Part shown: positions 10,501 through 20,009 of the stretch, piece after piece
How positions within the stretch are numbered: position 1 is the first letter of the stretch
Layout: each line of letters begins with the position of its first letter
Source: Streptomyces mayonensis
Lineage (GTDB): Bacteria > Actinomycetota > Actinomycetes > Streptomycetales > Streptomycetaceae
Length of the DNA: 64,000 bases
Assembly: GCF_018982965.1 (NCBI RefSeq)
Contig: NZ_JACBYP010000005.1
Span: 1 to 64,000 of the forward strand
Direction of reading: 5' to 3'
Translations under genes and position numbers: made by a program
The notes under the pieces: model-generated
What the model saw: the letters and a program-made list of their open reading frames with translations, nothing else
Databases searched by the model: none
Told to the model about the DNA's origin: nothing

Positions 10501-13500
10501 GCGCAGGACGCCGTAGCCGAGGCCGTTGCCGGGGGTGCCTCGCTTGGCCTCCTTGGCCGCGCGCAGCACGTCCGCCGGTCCGCCGGCCGCGGGCACCCGC
10601 ACCGGGTACTCGCTGGTGAACCAGCCGACCGTGCGGGAGAGGTCGAGGTCCTCGCGGCCGTGGCCCTCCATCGTCACGGTGACCGTGTCGGCGAGGCCCG
10701 TGCGGCCGTCGTGGTTCCCGGTCTCGCGGAGTGCGAGGACGAGCGCCGCGAGCAGGACCTCGTCCACGCCGGCCCGGTAGACCGCGGGCAGCGTGGTCAG
10801 CAGGGCCCGGGTGACCTCCGGGGAGGCGTGGGTGACCGAGCGGTGGGCCGTGGCGACGGTGTCCCGCGCGGGGTCGAGGGTGCGGGGGCCGAGCCGGGTG
10901 GCGGAGTCCAGCACGGGCTGCCAGTGGGCGAGTTCCGCCCGGCAGGCGCCGGTCCGGGCGCGCTCGGCGAGGAGTTCGGCGTGCCGCCGCCAGGAGGCAC
11001 CGACCGGCTGGGGCTGCCCGCCGGTCGAGGCCGGCTGGGACTGCCGGCCGGTCGAGGCCGGCTGGGACTGCCGGCCGGTCGAGGCCGGCTGGGACTGCCG
11101 GCCGGTCGAGGCCGCTTCCAGGTCGGGGACGAGGATGCGCCAGGACACGCCGTCCACGGCGAGGTGGTGGACGACCACGACCACCTCGTCGGGCCGGCCG
11201 GCTCCGGTACGGATCAGGGCGGCGCGCAGAAGGTCGCCGCGGCGGGGGTCGAGTTCGCCCGCCAGCCGCTCGGCGACGCTCCCGGCGTGCTCGCCGTGCA
11301 CCTCGGTGACCCGCGCGGAGACCGTGCCGCGCGGCAGCACCTCGGTACCGGAGTCGCCGGCGGACAGGCGCAGGGCGTCGTGCCGGTCGAGGACGGTGCG
11401 CACGCCGGAGCGGAGGTCGTCGAGGGCGAGTTCGCCGACGCGCAGGGCGGTCCACTGCGCGTAGCCCGCGACCACGTCCACGTCGGGGTGGAGGTCGAGC
11501 AGCTGGCGGACGATGGGCGGGGCGGTCACCGGGCCGGTCGGCTCGTCGGCCGGTTCGGCGGCGGGGACGGCCTCGGTGGCGGTGGCCGCGAGAGCGGCGA
11601 AGGTACGGCGGGCCAGCAGGTCCCGGGGGCGCAGGGCGAGGCCCGCGGCGCGCAGCCGGCTGCTGACGGTGATCGCGGTGATGCTGTCGCCGCCGAGGGC
11701 GAAGAAGTCGTCGTCGACACCGACCCGTTCGGTCTCGAAGACCTCGGCCAGCACCCGGCAGAGCACACGTTCCTTCTCGGTGCTCGCCTCCCGGCCGCCG
11801 CCCGCCGCGGCGGGAGCGGGCAGGGCGGCCCGGTCGAGCTTTCCGTTGGGGGTCAGCGGCAGGGCGTCGAGCACCACCACGGCGGCGGGCACCAGGTGGT
11901 CGGGCAGCCGCTCGGCGAGGGCGGCGCGGACGCCCTCGGGGGTGACCTCGGAGGTGAGGGGGCCGGCGGGCACCACGTAGCCGACCAGGCGGCCGGCGCG
12001 GACGTCCGCTCCGGCGGCGCCCACCCCGGGCAGCGCGGTCAGCGCGGACTCGACCTCGCCGATCTCCACCCGGTGGCCGCGCACCTTCACCTGGCCGTCG
12101 GCGCGGCCGAGGTAGTCCAGTCCGCGTCCGGGCACCCAGCGGACCAGGTCGCCGGTGCGGTACATGCGCGAGCCCGGCGGGCCGTAGGGGTCGGCCACGA
12201 AGCGTTCGGCGCTGGTTGCGGGCATGCCGAGGTAGCCGCGGGCCAGGTGCGGGCCCGCCAGGTACAGCTCGCCGGTGGCGCCCGGGGGCACGGGCTGCAG
12301 GGCGTGGTCCAGTACGTGGACACGGGTGCCCGCGAGGGGGTGCCCGATGGTCGGCTCCGTACCCGACAGGACGGCGGTGGTGCTGTCGACGGTGGCCTCG
12401 GTGGGGCCGTACATGTTGCGGGCGCTGATCCCGGCGGCGGTGATCCGCCGCCACAGGGCGGGCGGCGTGGCCTCGCCGCCGAGCACGAGCAGCGTCGGCC
12501 GCAGGTCGAGCAGTCCCGCGTCGAGCAGCGGGACGGCCATCGAGGGGGTGGTGTCGACCACGTCGACGCCGTCCGCCGCGCAGGCCGCGAGCAGCAGGTC
12601 GGCGTCGCGGACCGTCTCGGCGTCGTAGACGTGCAGTTCGTGTCCGCACAGCAGCCAGACGAGGTGGTCGAAGGCGGAGTCGAAGGCGAAGGAATACGTG
12701 TGGGCGACCCGCAGCGGCCGGCCCGCGGAGCGTTCCGCCTCGGCGACGACGGTGGAGCGCTGGTGGTGCAGCAGGGCGGCGAGTCCGCCGGACCGGCCGA
12801 GCACGCCCTTGGGGCGGCCGGAGGAGCCGGAGGTGTGGATGATGTAGGCGAGGTGCTCCGGGTGCCGGGCGGCGGCGAGTTCGGCGGGCGCCAGCGGGGT
12901 TCCGGGGAGCCCCTCAGCCTCTTCCAGCAGGATCTTCCAGTCGGTTCCCTCGATGCCCTCGATGCCTGCCGACCCGCCCGAGGTCACCACGAGAGCGGGG
13001 CGGACGTCGTCGACGAGGGCGCGCAGCCGCTCGGGGGGATGCGCGGCGTCCAGGGGCAGGAAGGCGGCACCGGCGTCGAGCACCGCGAGCAGCGCGGTGA
13101 CCGTCTCGGCGGAGCGGGGCAGCGCGAGGGCCACCACGTCCTCGGCACCGATCCCGCGGGCGCGCAGGGCCCGGGCCAGCCGGTGCACGCGTTGTGCCAG
13201 CTCACCGGCGCTCCAGCGGTCCTCCCCGCAGACCAGGGCGGTCCGCCCCGGGTCGGCCGCGGCCAGCGCCTGAAGCGCCTCCGGTACCGACAGTCGCGTG
13301 CCCGGCAGGGCGGGCGGCGCCCACTCGGCCGGGAGGCCCGCGGGGTTCAGCGGGACGCGCCCCACCGGCAGACCGTCGACCAGCCCCGTCAGCAGGGTCC
13401 GCAGCCCGGTCAGTTTGCCGTCCACGGTCGACTGGTCGTTGTCCCGGGCGTCCACCTCGAAGCCGAGGAGGAGTCCGCCGCCGGCGGTGGGCAGCACCGA

Positions 13501-14667
13501 CAGGCCCATGTCCTCGGGCGGTCCGCCGGCCACGTTGCGCATCACCGCCCGCGCACCGGCGAAGTCCGTCGTCAGGTCGAAGGCCTTGAGGTTGATCCCG
13601 CGGCCGTGCAGCAGCGCGCCGGCGCCGGGCACCGCGAGGTCCCGCGGCAGGTCCTCGCCGCGGTAGCGCTGGTGCCTGCGCATCTCGCGCAGGATGCCGG
13701 CGACCCGCCGGGTCAGTTCGGCGAGTGAGTCGCCGGGGCCGACGCGGGTGCGCAGCGGCAGCACGTTGACCCCCATCGACGGGGTGCGCAGCTCCACCGC
13801 GCCGGTACGGCACATCAGCGGCAGCGCGAAGACGACCTCGTCGTCGCCCGTCACACGGTGCAGGAAGGCGGCGTAGCCGGCGATCACCGCCTCGCCCCAG
13901 GTGACGTTCTCCCGCTGGGCGAAGGCGTGCAGCCGCTCCGTGTCCTCGCGGCCCAGTTCCGCGCGGGCGGTGAGCGAGCGGCCGGAGGGCTCGGCGGGTG
14001 CCGCCGAGCCGACCGGCTCGGGCAGCGGGGTGAAGCGGTCCACCCAGTACGCGCGGTCCCGCTGCGCGCGCTCGCTCTCCCGGTACTCCCGGTCGGCGGC
14101 GACCAGGGCCGCCATGGTGCCGAAGGTGCAGGGCGGGGCCTCGGTGCCGCGGACCAGGGCGGTGTAGTGGGCGGCGGTGCGGCGGACCAGCATGGCGCCG
14201 CTGTAGCCGTCGAAGACCAGGTGGTGGCCGAGCTGGGTGTACCAGACCTCGTGGTCCGACAGCCGGATGACGACGGGTGCGTACAGGGGGCGGTCGGTCA
14301 TCGGCCGGCAGTACTCGGCGGCGCGGGCCCGTTCGTCCTCGACCAGTGCCCCGGCCGCTGCGGCCGAGTCCTGACGGTCGCTCAGGTCGATGACACGGGG
14401 CAGCCGCACCGGCTCGGCGCTGACCCACTGGCGGGGCCCGTCCGGGGTGTCGTGCACGCGCAGCCGCAGGCTCTCGGCCTCCTGGACGGTGGCGCGGACC
14501 GCCCGGGCCACCGCCCCGGCGTCCACCGGTTCCGGGCCGGATATCTCCACCACGTCCCCGACCAGGTAGTAGGGGGAGTCGGGTTCCAGGCGCTGGGCGT
14601 TCCAGATGCCCCACTGGGCGCCGGTCAGCGGAAGCAGCCGGTCCGCGGGGACGTGTGGCGTGGTCAC
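4555..14667 (-). CDS. Siderophore NRPS, C-A-T-E-C-A-T-E-C
   Basis: A 3370-aa peptide synthetase. By motif the domains are: C about 10-450 (HHLVFDG); A about 460-950 ([16 protein letters not shown]); T with Ser995 in LGGDSI; E about 1050-1495 (HHLAVDG); C about 1505-1950 (HHALLDG); A about 1960-2450 ([11 protein letters not shown]); T with Ser2494 in VGGDSI; E about 2540-2950 (HHLLVDG); final C about 2965-3370 (HHVLSDG). There is no thioesterase or reductase. The first C has no upstream T domain, so it should accept DHB from the free aryl carrier protein. By-eye specificity codes are DSDDVGMVDK for A1 (two acidic residues, suggesting a cationic side chain such as Arg) and DVWNVGAINK for A2 (possibly modified ornithine). 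Epimerisation after both modules predicts two D residues. GTG start. This layout agrees with mirubactin, a DHB/D-Arg/formyl-hydroxy-ornithine siderophore as I recall it. Confidence 0.93.
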   Translation of the reverse strand: MTTPHVPADRLLPLTGAQWGIWNAQRLEPDSPYYLVGDVVEISGPEPVDAGAVARAVRATVQEAESLRLRVHDTPDGPRQWVSAEPVRLPRVIDLSDRQDSAAAAGALVEDERARAAEYCRPMTDRPLYAPVVIRLSDHEVWYTQLGHHLVFDGYSGAMLVRRTAAHYTALVRGTEAPPCTFGTMAALVAADREYRESERAQRDRAYWVDRFTPLPEPVGSAAPAEPSGRSLTARAELGREDTERLHAFAQRENVTWGEAVIAGYAAFLHRVTGDDEVVFALPLMCRTGAVELRTPSMGVNVLPLRTRVGPGDSLAELTRRVAGILREMRRHQRYRGEDLPRDLAVPGAGALLHGRGINLKAFDLTTDFAGARAVMRNVAGGPPEDMGLSVLPTAGGGLLLGFEVDARDNDQSTVDGKLTGLRTLLTGLVDGLPVGRVPLNPAGLPAEWAPPALPGTRLSVPEALQALAAADPGRTALVCGEDRWSAGELAQRVHRLARALRARGIGAEDVVALALPRSAETVTALLAVLDAGAAFLPLDAAHPPERLRALVDDVRPALVVTSGGSAGIEGIEGTDWKILLEEAEGLPGTPLAPAELAAARHPEHLAYIIHTSGSSGRPKGVLGRSGGLAALLHHQRSTVVAEAERSAGRPLRVAHTYSFAFDSAFDHLVWLLCGHELHVYDAETVRDADLLLAACAADGVDVVDTTPSMAVPLLDAGLLDLRPTLLVLGGEATPPALWRRITAAGISARNMYGPTEATVDSTTAVLSGTEPTIGHPLAGTRVHVLDHALQPVPPGATGELYLAGPHLARGYLGMPATSAERFVADPYGPPGSRMYRTGDLVRWVPGRGLDYLGRADGQVKVRGHRVEIGEVESALTALPGVGAAGADVRAGRLVGYVVPAGPLTSEVTPEGVRAALAERLPDHLVPAAVVVLDALPLTPNGKLDRAALPAPAAAGGGREASTEKERVLCRVLAEVFETERVGVDDDFFALGGDSITAITVSSRLRAAGLALRPRDLLARRTFAALAATATEAVPAAEPADEPTGPVTAPPIVRQLLDLHPDVDVVAGYAQWTALRVGELALDDLRSGVRTVLDRHDALRLSAGDSGTEVLPRGTVSARVTEVHGEHAGSVAERLAGELDPRRGDLLRAALIRTGAGRPDEVVVVVHHLAVDGVSWRILVPDLEAASTGRQSQPASTGRQSQPASTGRQSQPASTGGQPQPVGASWRRHAELLAERARTGACRAELAHWQPVLDSATRLGPRTLDPARDTVATAHRSVTHASPEVTRALLTTLPAVYRAGVDEVLLAALVLALRETGNHDGRTGLADTVTVTMEGHGREDLDLSRTVGWFTSEYPVRVPAAGGPADVLRAAKEAKRGTPGNGLGYGVLRHLDPQGAPLAAVPAPDVLLNYLGRFTTSSGDGWRLPEQDAFSVLEPGAKALEQVLALNCFVHEDGEPRLAVEWTAAGRILAAADLARLQQAWDRALTVLAEHARHATGGLTPSDLPLVRLDQETITALESRGPLADVWPATPLQVGLALHTELRDEDDTDVYVVQAVTTLEGALDPARMAEAATELLRRHPSLRIHLASPGDEVVQVVPAEAAPRWRQDDDFETAAREELSRPFDPTTGPLIRFLLSRTGPDVHKLAITNHHALLDGWSMPLVGRALLGLYAELGGGPAVPPAADLSAYHRWLAARDRTASQKAWQQALDGVDGATRLAPATAGAAVERPARISVDLGTEFSDRLRAFAGEQGVTLTTVLQTAWGLLLGRLTGRTDVVFGGPVSGRPAEVEGVESMIGQLGTTIPVRVRHHQDQTARDLLAEVHAESVRLAEHHYLGLPEIQRLAGAGELFDTMLVMENFPLSSRRRTPFAPGLDLAAVDITDATHYPLTVIVLPDEAITLGLGYQPSAFPESRVRDIGRWLHHLLREIVRDPLRPALALPVLEPEERQRMLRTGTEAVPAREYGPWLDVFASWVRRKPTAEALVCRDRSLTYEELDRRANRLAHALLRSGVRPEDPVAVFLGRDVEMTVALFGVAKAGAVYVPMDASYPADRLAYMLDDLAPAAAVTTGAALPAERGIPVLRLDDPATLDGVPDTDPAEARAGLTEDSLAYVIYTSGTTGRPKGVGVTHRGVPDLVALQEEVVGVTEHDRYLHFASTGFDVAFWQTMVPLLSGGTSVIAPEEVRVPGDELLDYIVEHRVTGVNLLPSFLAAMPDDRTVDPDVFFVVGAERLDPALARRWGRGRRALFNAYGPTEVTINSVTWHYDPDDAGPLPIGRPDPNVRAYVLDRGLQPVGTGVTGELHLAGPSLARGYLGRPALTAAAFVADPFGPPGERMYRTGDLVQWRPDGQLVFLGRVDHQVKIRGFRVELGEVESALARHPQVRAGAAVVRDGRLVGYLIPADGATPDVTDVRAHLAAQLPDHMVPTALVVIDRLPLSPSGKLDASALPAPETAATRRREAANPAETVLLAVLKDILGTDEIGPDDDFFAVGGDSIVSLQVVSRARRQGLGLRARDVFEGATIAGIAARARTLEEAEAPAVGDAPLTPVMRDLLRRAGTAADGFCQWTEVAVPAGGDEERWRRTLDAVLERHDVLRAHLAGDLLRIPPAGAVTAAEVLHRTPVSGDLPAGELRALIDAWTAGARAEMAPARGPLLRALWVDAGPSAPGRLVLIAHHLLVDGVSWRILVDDLRHAHEGGSLTRHGLSFLARARSLREADRRSELPHWRRITPTPALAARALDPARDTVATAVHHEIHLDAESTRALVTTLPGALRATPDAALLPALARAVHAWRGHPRLLVALESHGRPAHVDLSQTVGWFTAVHPVLLDAAEDPAAVAERLRAQGDGLGHGILTTAGLLDPVRPEIAWNYLGRYAGAPARETPWQSPPDADPLGSGGTDELPLPHALTVNALVRDDRLAVRLTWPGELFTADEIEELAGHLHTALRDTAAAAGDLVSLGDGRRVAEVQALSPLQAVMLRHSRTERPDPYTVQSCFSLSGALDTDALREAGADLLARHPNLGAVFPGGLGLVPQSARPDFRVLDRPAGDVLAADLAEPFDLGAGPLVRLTVNRQGGDRFDLVLTTHHVLSDGWSAPRILTELFALYTARVTGEKAQLPEPVPFTRYLDWRAAHRPDLTAWAEELADLPEGDHFGTGTPGPAWQEPAVVTVGAGLAGDLGRLAAARGWTPNTLVQGAWSVLLARHAGRTDVCFGAMVACRPPELEGVEEIIGLLANTVPVRARLTGTLAEVLTALQDGRRALLDHQHVALSELERLTGRQRLFDSMVVFENYPVDREKLREPAPGLTLAGTRFREATHHPVTLTVMPEGEGWTCVLGHRAGVDAQALAEEFLATLRSLGDHLDRDVRTLLEGE
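11005..11112 (-). repeat. In-frame 27-bp tandem repeat inside the first E domain of the NRPS
   Basis: Residues 1186-1221 of the NRPS consist of three identical nonapeptides ASTGRQSQP followed by a variant ASTGGQPQP. At DNA level this is a 27-bp direct repeat. It sits about 15 residues after the E-domain HHLAVDG motif, where other domains of this family have a shorter loop. The second E domain of the same protein has no such insert. It is probably a flexible surface loop that grew by replication slippage. Confidence 0.93.
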
Positions 14668-14668
14668 T

Positions 14669-15454
14669 TCAGTCTCCTTGCAGGGTGGGGACGACCATCG
14701 GAGTACCGGCCACCGGGTCGGGGACGATCACGCTCGGCAGGTCGAACACGTCCTTGATCAGCGCCGCGTCCACGATGTCCCCGGGTCTGCCCTCGGCCAC
14801 CACCTTCCCGTCGCGCATGGCGACGAGGTGGTCCGCGAAGCGGCAGGCCTGGTTGATGTCGTGCAGGACGGCGACGACGGTGCGGCCCCGGTCGCGCAGC
14901 CGGGCCAGCAGGTGCAGCAGTTGGTACTGGTGGGTGATGTCCAGGAAGGACGTCGGCTCGTCGAGCAGCAGGTAGGGGGTCTCCTGGGCCAGCGCCATGG
15001 CGATCCACACGCGCTGCCGCTGGCCGCCGGAGAGTTCCTGTACCGGGCGGTCGGCCAGCTCGGTGACCTCGGCCGCCGCCATGGCCTCCCGCACGGCCGA
15101 CTCGTCCTGCTGCGACCTCGGCGACAGCAGCGTCCGGTGGGGGAAGCGGCCGCGGGACACCAGTTGGCGGACCTTGATGTCGTCCGGAGCGAGCGGGTCC
15201 TGCGGCAGGAAGCCGACCTGCCGGGCCAGTTCCTTCGAGGGGTACGAGGCGACCTCCCGCCCGTCCAGTTCGACCTGCCCCTCGGCGGGCCGCAGCAGGC
15301 GGACCAGGGCGCGCAGCAGCGTGGACTTGCCGCAGGCGTTGGGGCCGACGACGGCCGTGAAGGAGCCGTCGGGCACGTCGAGGCTCAGCCGGGTGGAGAC
15401 CACCCGGTCGCCGTAGCGCAGGGTGATCTCCCGCGCGGTCAGGCGTGCGCTCAC
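14669..15454 (-). CDS. ABC transporter ATPase for ferric-siderophore import (FepC/FhuC type)
   Basis: A 261-aa nucleotide-binding subunit. Walker A is GPNACGKST near residues 37-45, the signature is [10 protein letters not shown], Walker B is YLLLDEPT, and the switch His is in VLHDINQA. The H-D-I/L-N-Q-A pattern is typical of iron-siderophore and B12 importers. The GTG start overlaps the preceding permease stop (GTGA), and the stop lies one base before the NRPS start. It powers uptake through the two permeases encoded just upstream. Confidence 0.93.
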   Translation of the reverse strand: MSARLTAREITLRYGDRVVSTRLSLDVPDGSFTAVVGPNACGKSTLLRALVRLLRPAEGQVELDGREVASYPSKELARQVGFLPQDPLAPDDIKVRQLVSRGRFPHRTLLSPRSQQDESAVREAMAAAEVTELADRPVQELSGGQRQRVWIAMALAQETPYLLLDEPTSFLDITHQYQLLHLLARLRDRGRTVVAVLHDINQACRFADHLVAMRDGKVVAEGRPGDIVDAALIKDVFDLPSVIVPDPVAGTPMVVPTLQGD

Positions 15455-16473
15455 GCGCGCCTCACCTCCTTGGTCAGCAGCCAGATCAGGTAGCAGCCGC
15501 CGACGGCGGTGCTCACCACGCCGACGGGCAGTGCCTCGGGCGCCAGCAGCGCCTGGGCGAGCAGGTCCGCGCCCTGCAGCAGGACGGCCCCGGTCAGCGC
15601 GGCCGGGAGCAGGGGGGTACCGGGCGAGCCGGTGAGGCGGCGGCCGATCTGCGGGGCGGCCAGCGCGATGAAGGCGATCGGTCCGGCCACCGCGGTCACG
15701 GTCGCCGTGCAGCCGACGCCGACCAGCACCATCAGCAGGCGGAGCCGTCCGAGTCCGACGCCGGTGGTGACCGCGAGGGCGTCCCCGAGCAGCGTCTGGT
15801 GCAGGGCGCGGGTCCGCAGGGAGATCACCGCGAACAGCAGCGCGATGATCCAGAACGGGACCCGCAGGTCGGCCCAGTCGACGCCGTTGAGGGAGCCGGC
15901 GCTCCAGCCCACCGCGGCGATGGCCACGTCGGTGTCGGCACGCAGGACGATCCACGAGTTGAAGGCGGTCACCATCGCGTTGACCGCGATGCCGATGACC
16001 ACCAGGCGCAGTCCGGAGAAGCCGCGGTCGAAGGAGAGCAGGTACACGACGATGGTGGCGAGGAGCCCGCCGAGCACCGAGAACGCGGCCAGCTGGGCGG
16101 CGGTGCCGCTCAGTGCGTAGAGGGCGAACAGGGCGCCGGTGTAGGCGCCGGAGTCCAGGCCGATGACGTCGGGGCTGCCCAGCGGGTTGCGGGTCAGGTT
16201 CTGGAAGAGGGCGCCGGACAGGCCGAGCGCCGCCCCGAAGACCAGGCCGGCCGCCACCCGCGGCAGCCGCCACTCGGTGATGACCACGGAGGGGTCGGTA
16301 CCGGCGAGCGCGGCGAACACCTCGGCCGGGGTGGACCAGGAGGCGCCGTAGCACAGTCCGGTCACGCCGAGCGCGACGACCAGGACGCCCAGCGCCGCGC
16401 AGACCAGCAGCGGCCGCCGCTCCGCCCGCAGGCCGAGGGGGAGGCGGACCGTCCCGGGTGCGTAGGTGCTCAC
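15451..16473 (-). CDS. Iron-siderophore ABC permease, FecCD family (second subunit)
   Basis: A 340-aa membrane protein with about nine to ten hydrophobic segments. It has the FecCD hallmarks: WRLPRVAAGLVFGAALGLSG, the NPLGSPDVIGLDSGA segment, and GPIAFIALAAPQIGRRL near the C-terminus, the coupling region that contacts the ATPase. GTG start in a GTGA overlap with the partner permease. With that partner it forms the heterodimeric channel for the ferric siderophore. Confidence 0.92.
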   Translation of the reverse strand: MSTYAPGTVRLPLGLRAERRPLLVCAALGVLVVALGVTGLCYGASWSTPAEVFAALAGTDPSVVITEWRLPRVAAGLVFGAALGLSGALFQNLTRNPLGSPDVIGLDSGAYTGALFALYALSGTAAQLAAFSVLGGLLATIVVYLLSFDRGFSGLRLVVIGIAVNAMVTAFNSWIVLRADTDVAIAAVGWSAGSLNGVDWADLRVPFWIIALLFAVISLRTRALHQTLLGDALAVTTGVGLGRLRLLMVLVGVGCTATVTAVAGPIAFIALAAPQIGRRLTGSPGTPLLPAALTGAVLLQGADLLAQALLAPEALPVGVVSTAVGGCYLIWLLTKEVRRA

Positions 16474-17495
16474 AGTGCCCCCGCCCCGTACTTGCGTACG
16501 GTCCAGATCAGCATCGGGCCTCCCAGGAAGGCGGTGACGATCGCCACCGGCACCTCGCCGGTGGGCAGGAGGACGCGGGCCGCGGAGTCCGCGGCCAGCA
16601 GCAGGACGGGTCCGAGCACCATCGAGTGGAGCAGCAGCCAGGGGACCGATCCCTGCGCGAGCCTGCGGACCAGGTGCGGGACGATCAGCCCGACGAACAG
16701 GATCGGTCCGGCCACGGCGGTGGCGGCGCCGCACAGGACGGTGATCAGCACCAGCGTGAGCGCCTGGGTCCGCGCCACGCTCACGCCGAGGGCGCGGGCG
16801 ACGTTCTCGCCCAGGCTGAGCGCGTTCAGCCCCCGGCTGATCGTGAGGGCCAGCACCAGGCAGAGCGCGATGCCGGTCAGCGGCAGCGTCAGCGGTTCCT
16901 GCTCGCGCCCCGCGAGGGTGCCCACCGACCAGAACCGGTAGGTGTCGAAGGTCTCGGGGTCCATCAGGCGCAGCCCCAGGGCGAGTCCGCCGAGGACCGC
17001 GGTCAGGGCGGTCCCGGTGAGCACCAGCCGCAGGGGCGAGGTGCGCCCGACCGCCGCCACGAGGAGGGCGGCGAGGACGGAGCCCGCGATGGCCCAGAGC
17101 AGCTGTCCGCCCTGGCCGGCGGCGAGTCCGAGACCGGCGCCGACGGTGATGGCGAAGCCGGCGCCCGCGGTGACGCCGAGGACGCCCGGCTCGGCCAGCG
17201 GGTTGCGGGCGAGGGTCTGGATCAGTGCCCCGGCGGCAGCGAGGGCGGCTCCCACGGCCGTCGCCAGTACGGCGCGCGGCAGCCGGATGTCCCGCACGAT
17301 CACGTGGTCGTCGTCGCCCGCGTGGTAGTCGAACAGCGCGCGCAGCACCTCCCCGGGGGACACCTGGTGGGCGCCCACCCCGAGGCTGAGCACGGCGACG
17401 ACGGCCAGCAGGACCAGTCCGCCGAGGAGCGGGGCTGCCTGCGGCAGGCTCCGGCGGCCTGCCGGCCTCTCGACGGGACGGTCCACGGCGGTCAC
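16470..17495 (-). CDS. Iron-siderophore ABC permease, FecCD family (first subunit)
   Basis: A 341-aa membrane protein of the FecCD family. Landmarks are IRLPRAVLATAVGAALAAAG, ARNPLAEPGVLGVTAGA, and the coupling segment GPILFVGLIVPHLVRRL. GTG start, overlapping the binding-protein stop by four bases (GTGA), which indicates translational coupling. It pairs with the second permease encoded immediately downstream. Confidence 0.92.
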   Translation of the reverse strand: MTAVDRPVERPAGRRSLPQAAPLLGGLVLLAVVAVLSLGVGAHQVSPGEVLRALFDYHAGDDDHVIVRDIRLPRAVLATAVGAALAAAGALIQTLARNPLAEPGVLGVTAGAGFAITVGAGLGLAAGQGGQLLWAIAGSVLAALLVAAVGRTSPLRLVLTGTALTAVLGGLALGLRLMDPETFDTYRFWSVGTLAGREQEPLTLPLTGIALCLVLALTISRGLNALSLGENVARALGVSVARTQALTLVLITVLCGAATAVAGPILFVGLIVPHLVRRLAQGSVPWLLLHSMVLGPVLLLAADSAARVLLPTGEVPVAIVTAFLGGPMLIWTVRKYGAGAL

Positions 17496-18502
17496 TTGTC
17501 CAGCAGGGGCGCGAACGACTTGTCGATCGCGTCGAGGGTCTTCATGGCGTCGCCGTAGGTGGCGGCCTCGGTGAAGGCGACGGGGAAGGCCCGCTGCTTC
17601 TTCACGGCCGGCAGGTTCTTCCACAGCTTGGAGTCGAGGACGGCCTGCACCGCGTCGGGAACGCTGCCGTCGGTGTTCACGGAGTAGGTGATGACGTCCG
17701 ACGCGCCGAGGGAGTCCGACAGTTCCTCGAGGGAGGGGTACTCGCTCACGGACCTGGAGCCGGGGCCCGGTTCCTTGGGCTTGCCGACGTAGTCCGCGCC
17801 GACGTCCTGGGCGGCGTTGGTGCCCCAGGAGCCGTTGAACTCGCGCTGGAAGGTGCCCTTGGAGGTGTCGCCGTACGAGCCGACGTGGCCGAACTTCAGC
17901 CCGTCGAGCGCGTCGGCGTACTTCTTCTTCAGCTCGGCCGCCTTGGCGTCGTACGCGTCCTCGGCCTTCTCGTAGGTGTCCAGGACGCCGGCGGCGTCGG
18001 CGTGTTGGCGGGAGACCTCGCGCCACTCGGAGGGCACCATCGGGCCGACCGCGACGACCGGGGCGATCGACTTCAGCCGGTCCATGTCGATGTCGCCGAG
18101 CACCGGGACCGGCACACCGAGGACGATGAGGTCGGGTTCGGCCTCGGCGATCGCCTCGTAGTTGGTCTCCGAGGCCAGTTCGCCGGCGACCTTGGGCAGC
18201 TTGTCGTAGGCGGCCTTCTCCTCGCCGTCCATCATCGGCTCGCCCCGCTTCCACGAGGAGATGCCGACCAGCGGGGCGTCGGCCTGGATCAGGGTCGGCA
18301 CGGCGTACCCGGTGGCCACGACCCGCTCGGGGTCGGCCGGGATGGAGACCTTCTCGTCGCCCACGGTGAACTCGCGGGTCTTCTGCCCCGACTTGTCCGA
18401 CGCGTCGCCGGCCGACGAATCGCTGTCCGAGGACCCGCAGGAGGTCAGGGCCACGGCGAGTGCCACGGCACCTGCCAGGCCCGGGATTCTGCGAGCGAAC
18501 AT
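17492..18502 (-). CDS. Ferric-siderophore binding lipoprotein (FhuD/FepB type)
   Basis: A 336-aa substrate-binding protein. The N-terminus is a lipoprotein signal: MFARR, a hydrophobic core, and the lipobox LTSC with lipidated Cys22. A Ser/Asp-rich linker follows. The mature part is a class III periplasmic-binding fold, with RVVATGYAVPT near the start, EAIAEAEPDLIVLG in the first lobe and a long connecting helix. It captures ferric siderophore outside the membrane and delivers it to the two permeases encoded next. A hairpin separates it from the upstream siderophore-interacting protein. Confidence 0.92.
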   Translation of the reverse strand: MFARRIPGLAGAVALAVALTSCGSSDSDSSAGDASDKSGQKTREFTVGDEKVSIPADPERVVATGYAVPTLIQADAPLVGISSWKRGEPMMDGEEKAAYDKLPKVAGELASETNYEAIAEAEPDLIVLGVPVPVLGDIDMDRLKSIAPVVAVGPMVPSEWREVSRQHADAAGVLDTYEKAEDAYDAKAAELKKKYADALDGLKFGHVGSYGDTSKGTFQREFNGSWGTNAAQDVGADYVGKPKEPGPGSRSVSEYPSLEELSDSLGASDVITYSVNTDGSVPDAVQAVLDSKLWKNLPAVKKQRAFPVAFTEAATYGDAMKTLDAIDKSFAPLLDK

Positions 18503-18568
18503 GGTGCGACTCCTTCTGCTGGGCGAGACCGGCCCGCCGGCGGGGGCGGGGGTCCGCTCGGTCTGTGA

Positions 18569-18591
18569 CTCCCCGGCGGTTGACCGGGGAG
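18569..18591 (-). terminator. Hairpin between the reductase and binding-protein genes
   Basis: A perfect 8-bp inverted repeat, CTCCCCGG and CCGGGGAG with a 7-base loop, lies in the 123-base gap between the siderophore-interacting protein and the binding protein. It has no T-run, as is common in high-GC actinobacteria. It could lower read-through or protect the 3' end of the upstream message. Function is inferred. Confidence 0.45.
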
Positions 18592-18625
18592 GGTCGGGGT
18601 GAGTGGGGCAGTGGGCGCGGGGGCC

Positions 18626-19618
18626 TCAGTGCCGGTGGTCGTCGTGGTGCTCGTGCTTGTGCCGTCCGTGCGGGGCGCGGTCGTCCGGCGCGTGCTCGTG
18701 CTTGTGCCGTCCGTGCGGGGCACGGCCGTCCGGCGCGTGCTCCTGCGGCACGTGGTCGTCCGGCGGATGGTCGTGCTCGTCGTCGAAGTCGGCGACGCCG
18801 CGCTTCCAGTAGCCGGAGATCTCGTGGTCCGAGCGCGGCAGGCGCAGCACGTCGCGGATCCAGCGGCGCAGGGGCTTGATCTGCCCTGCCTCGCCGGCGA
18901 TCCAGGCGTACAGTCGCTCGCCCTCGGGTACGGCGATCGTGGTGACGGACCGTTCCAGAAGGCCGCCGGTGCCGGCCGGGCGGGCACCGCGGTGCAGCCA
19001 GCGCACCTCCATTCCCTCCGGGGCGGCGAGCGGGATCTCCTCCGTGGCGTCGGCGACTTCGACGAAGGCCCAGCCGCGGGCGTCACGGGGCAGCTGCTCC
19101 AGCCAGCAGGCGACCGCGGGCAGTGCCGTGATGTCACCGACCAGCAGGTAACGGTCGTAGACGGGTGGCACGATCAGCCCGCCGGGCGGGCCCGCGACGT
19201 GGGCGACGGCGCCGGGGGCCACCTCCTGGGCCCAGTCGGAGGCCAGTCCCCCCGGGTGCGGGGCGATGTCGATGTCGATCTCGCCGGCCACCGGGTCGTG
19301 GCGGCGCACCGTGTACTCCCGCGAGGGGGGGGCCGGACGCGGCCAGCGCAGCAGGTCGCCGTCCGGCTCGGGAAGCCGCAGCGAGCCGTCGGGCTCCGGG
19401 AAGATCAGCTTCACGTGGTCGATCGGCGAGTGCGACTCGAAGCCCTCGACGCCGGAGCCGCCGAGGGTCAGCCGCAGCAGCCCGGAGCCCACCATGGTGG
19501 TGCGCACCACCCGTGTCTCCCGGACCCGGATGGGGTAGCGGACCTTCGCCGGGACGTCCCCCGCCCTTACCTGGGCGATCCGCTCCAGATGGCGGTGCCC
19601 GTGGTCGGTGCGCGTCAC
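18626..19618 (-). CDS. Siderophore-interacting protein (ferric-siderophore reductase) with His-rich tail
   Basis: A 330-aa flavoprotein of the ViuB/SIP family that reduces imported ferric siderophore in the cytoplasm. The FAD-binding barrel contains SREYTVRR (the R-x-Y-T/S motif). The NAD(P)-type lobe contains DRYLLVGDITALPA and ends with the family's KPLRRWIRDVL and SGYWKRG. After about residue 275 comes a 50-residue His/Asp/Arg tail with a near-perfect repeat of DDRAPHGRHKHEH, ending HHDDHRH. The catalytic domains are complete, so the tail is an addition that may bind metal. The start overlaps the carrier-protein stop by four bases (ATGA). Confidence 0.92.
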   Translation of the reverse strand: MTRTDHGHRHLERIAQVRAGDVPAKVRYPIRVRETRVVRTTMVGSGLLRLTLGGSGVEGFESHSPIDHVKLIFPEPDGSLRLPEPDGDLLRWPRPAPPSREYTVRRHDPVAGEIDIDIAPHPGGLASDWAQEVAPGAVAHVAGPPGGLIVPPVYDRYLLVGDITALPAVACWLEQLPRDARGWAFVEVADATEEIPLAAPEGMEVRWLHRGARPAGTGGLLERSVTTIAVPEGERLYAWIAGEAGQIKPLRRWIRDVLRLPRSDHEISGYWKRGVADFDDEHDHPPDDHVPQEHAPDGRAPHGRHKHEHAPDDRAPHGRHKHEHHDDHRH

Positions 19619-19854
19619 TCCTTCTCCCCCGTCAGCACGGTGATCCAGTGGGCGACTTCGGGGCGCTCGGCGAGGTCGGGCAGCTCCAGTCCGGGCGCGC
19701 CGGCGGACCGCCAGCGCTCGACCAGGGTCATCAGCCGGACCGAGTCGAGGCCGAGGTCGAAGAGATCGTCCCCGGGGCGGATGTCCGAGATGTCACAGCC
19801 GATGATCTCGGCCACGTCCGCGCGGATCCGGTCGGACGTCAGTGACTGGTTCAC
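19615..19854 (-). CDS. Free-standing aryl carrier protein for 2,3-dihydroxybenzoate
   Basis: A 79-aa carrier protein with phosphopantetheine site LFDLGLDSVRLM. The GTG start (VNQSLTSDRI) is preceded by AGGAG at seven bases, which decides it over longer readings. In enterobactin-type pathways this domain is fused to isochorismatase (EntB/DhbB); here isochorismatase is separate, so this small protein must carry DHB. It should be charged by the DHB-AMP ligase and donate to the first condensation domain of the NRPS. Confidence 0.9.
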   Translation of the reverse strand: MNQSLTSDRIRADVAEIIGCDISDIRPGDDLFDLGLDSVRLMTLVERWRSAGAPGLELPDLAERPEVAHWITVLTGEKE

Positions 19855-20009
19855 CTGTGGGCTCCTGGGAAGTGTGTGCACGGACCGGACGGCCGGCGCG
19901 GCGGGTGGGAAGGGGCGGGAGCGTCGGCGCGGACGACTGGGACGCTCTGTGGGTGCGGGTGTGGGGGCGGGGCGGGGCGGGTGGGGTGCGGGCCCGGGGT
20001 GTGGCAGGC

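Noticed and set aside
9601-13728. Second long plus-strand open frame (1375 codons) opposite the NRPS
   Set aside because: Same antisense effect; no domain, no ribosome site, and the opposite strand has all NRPS core motifs.
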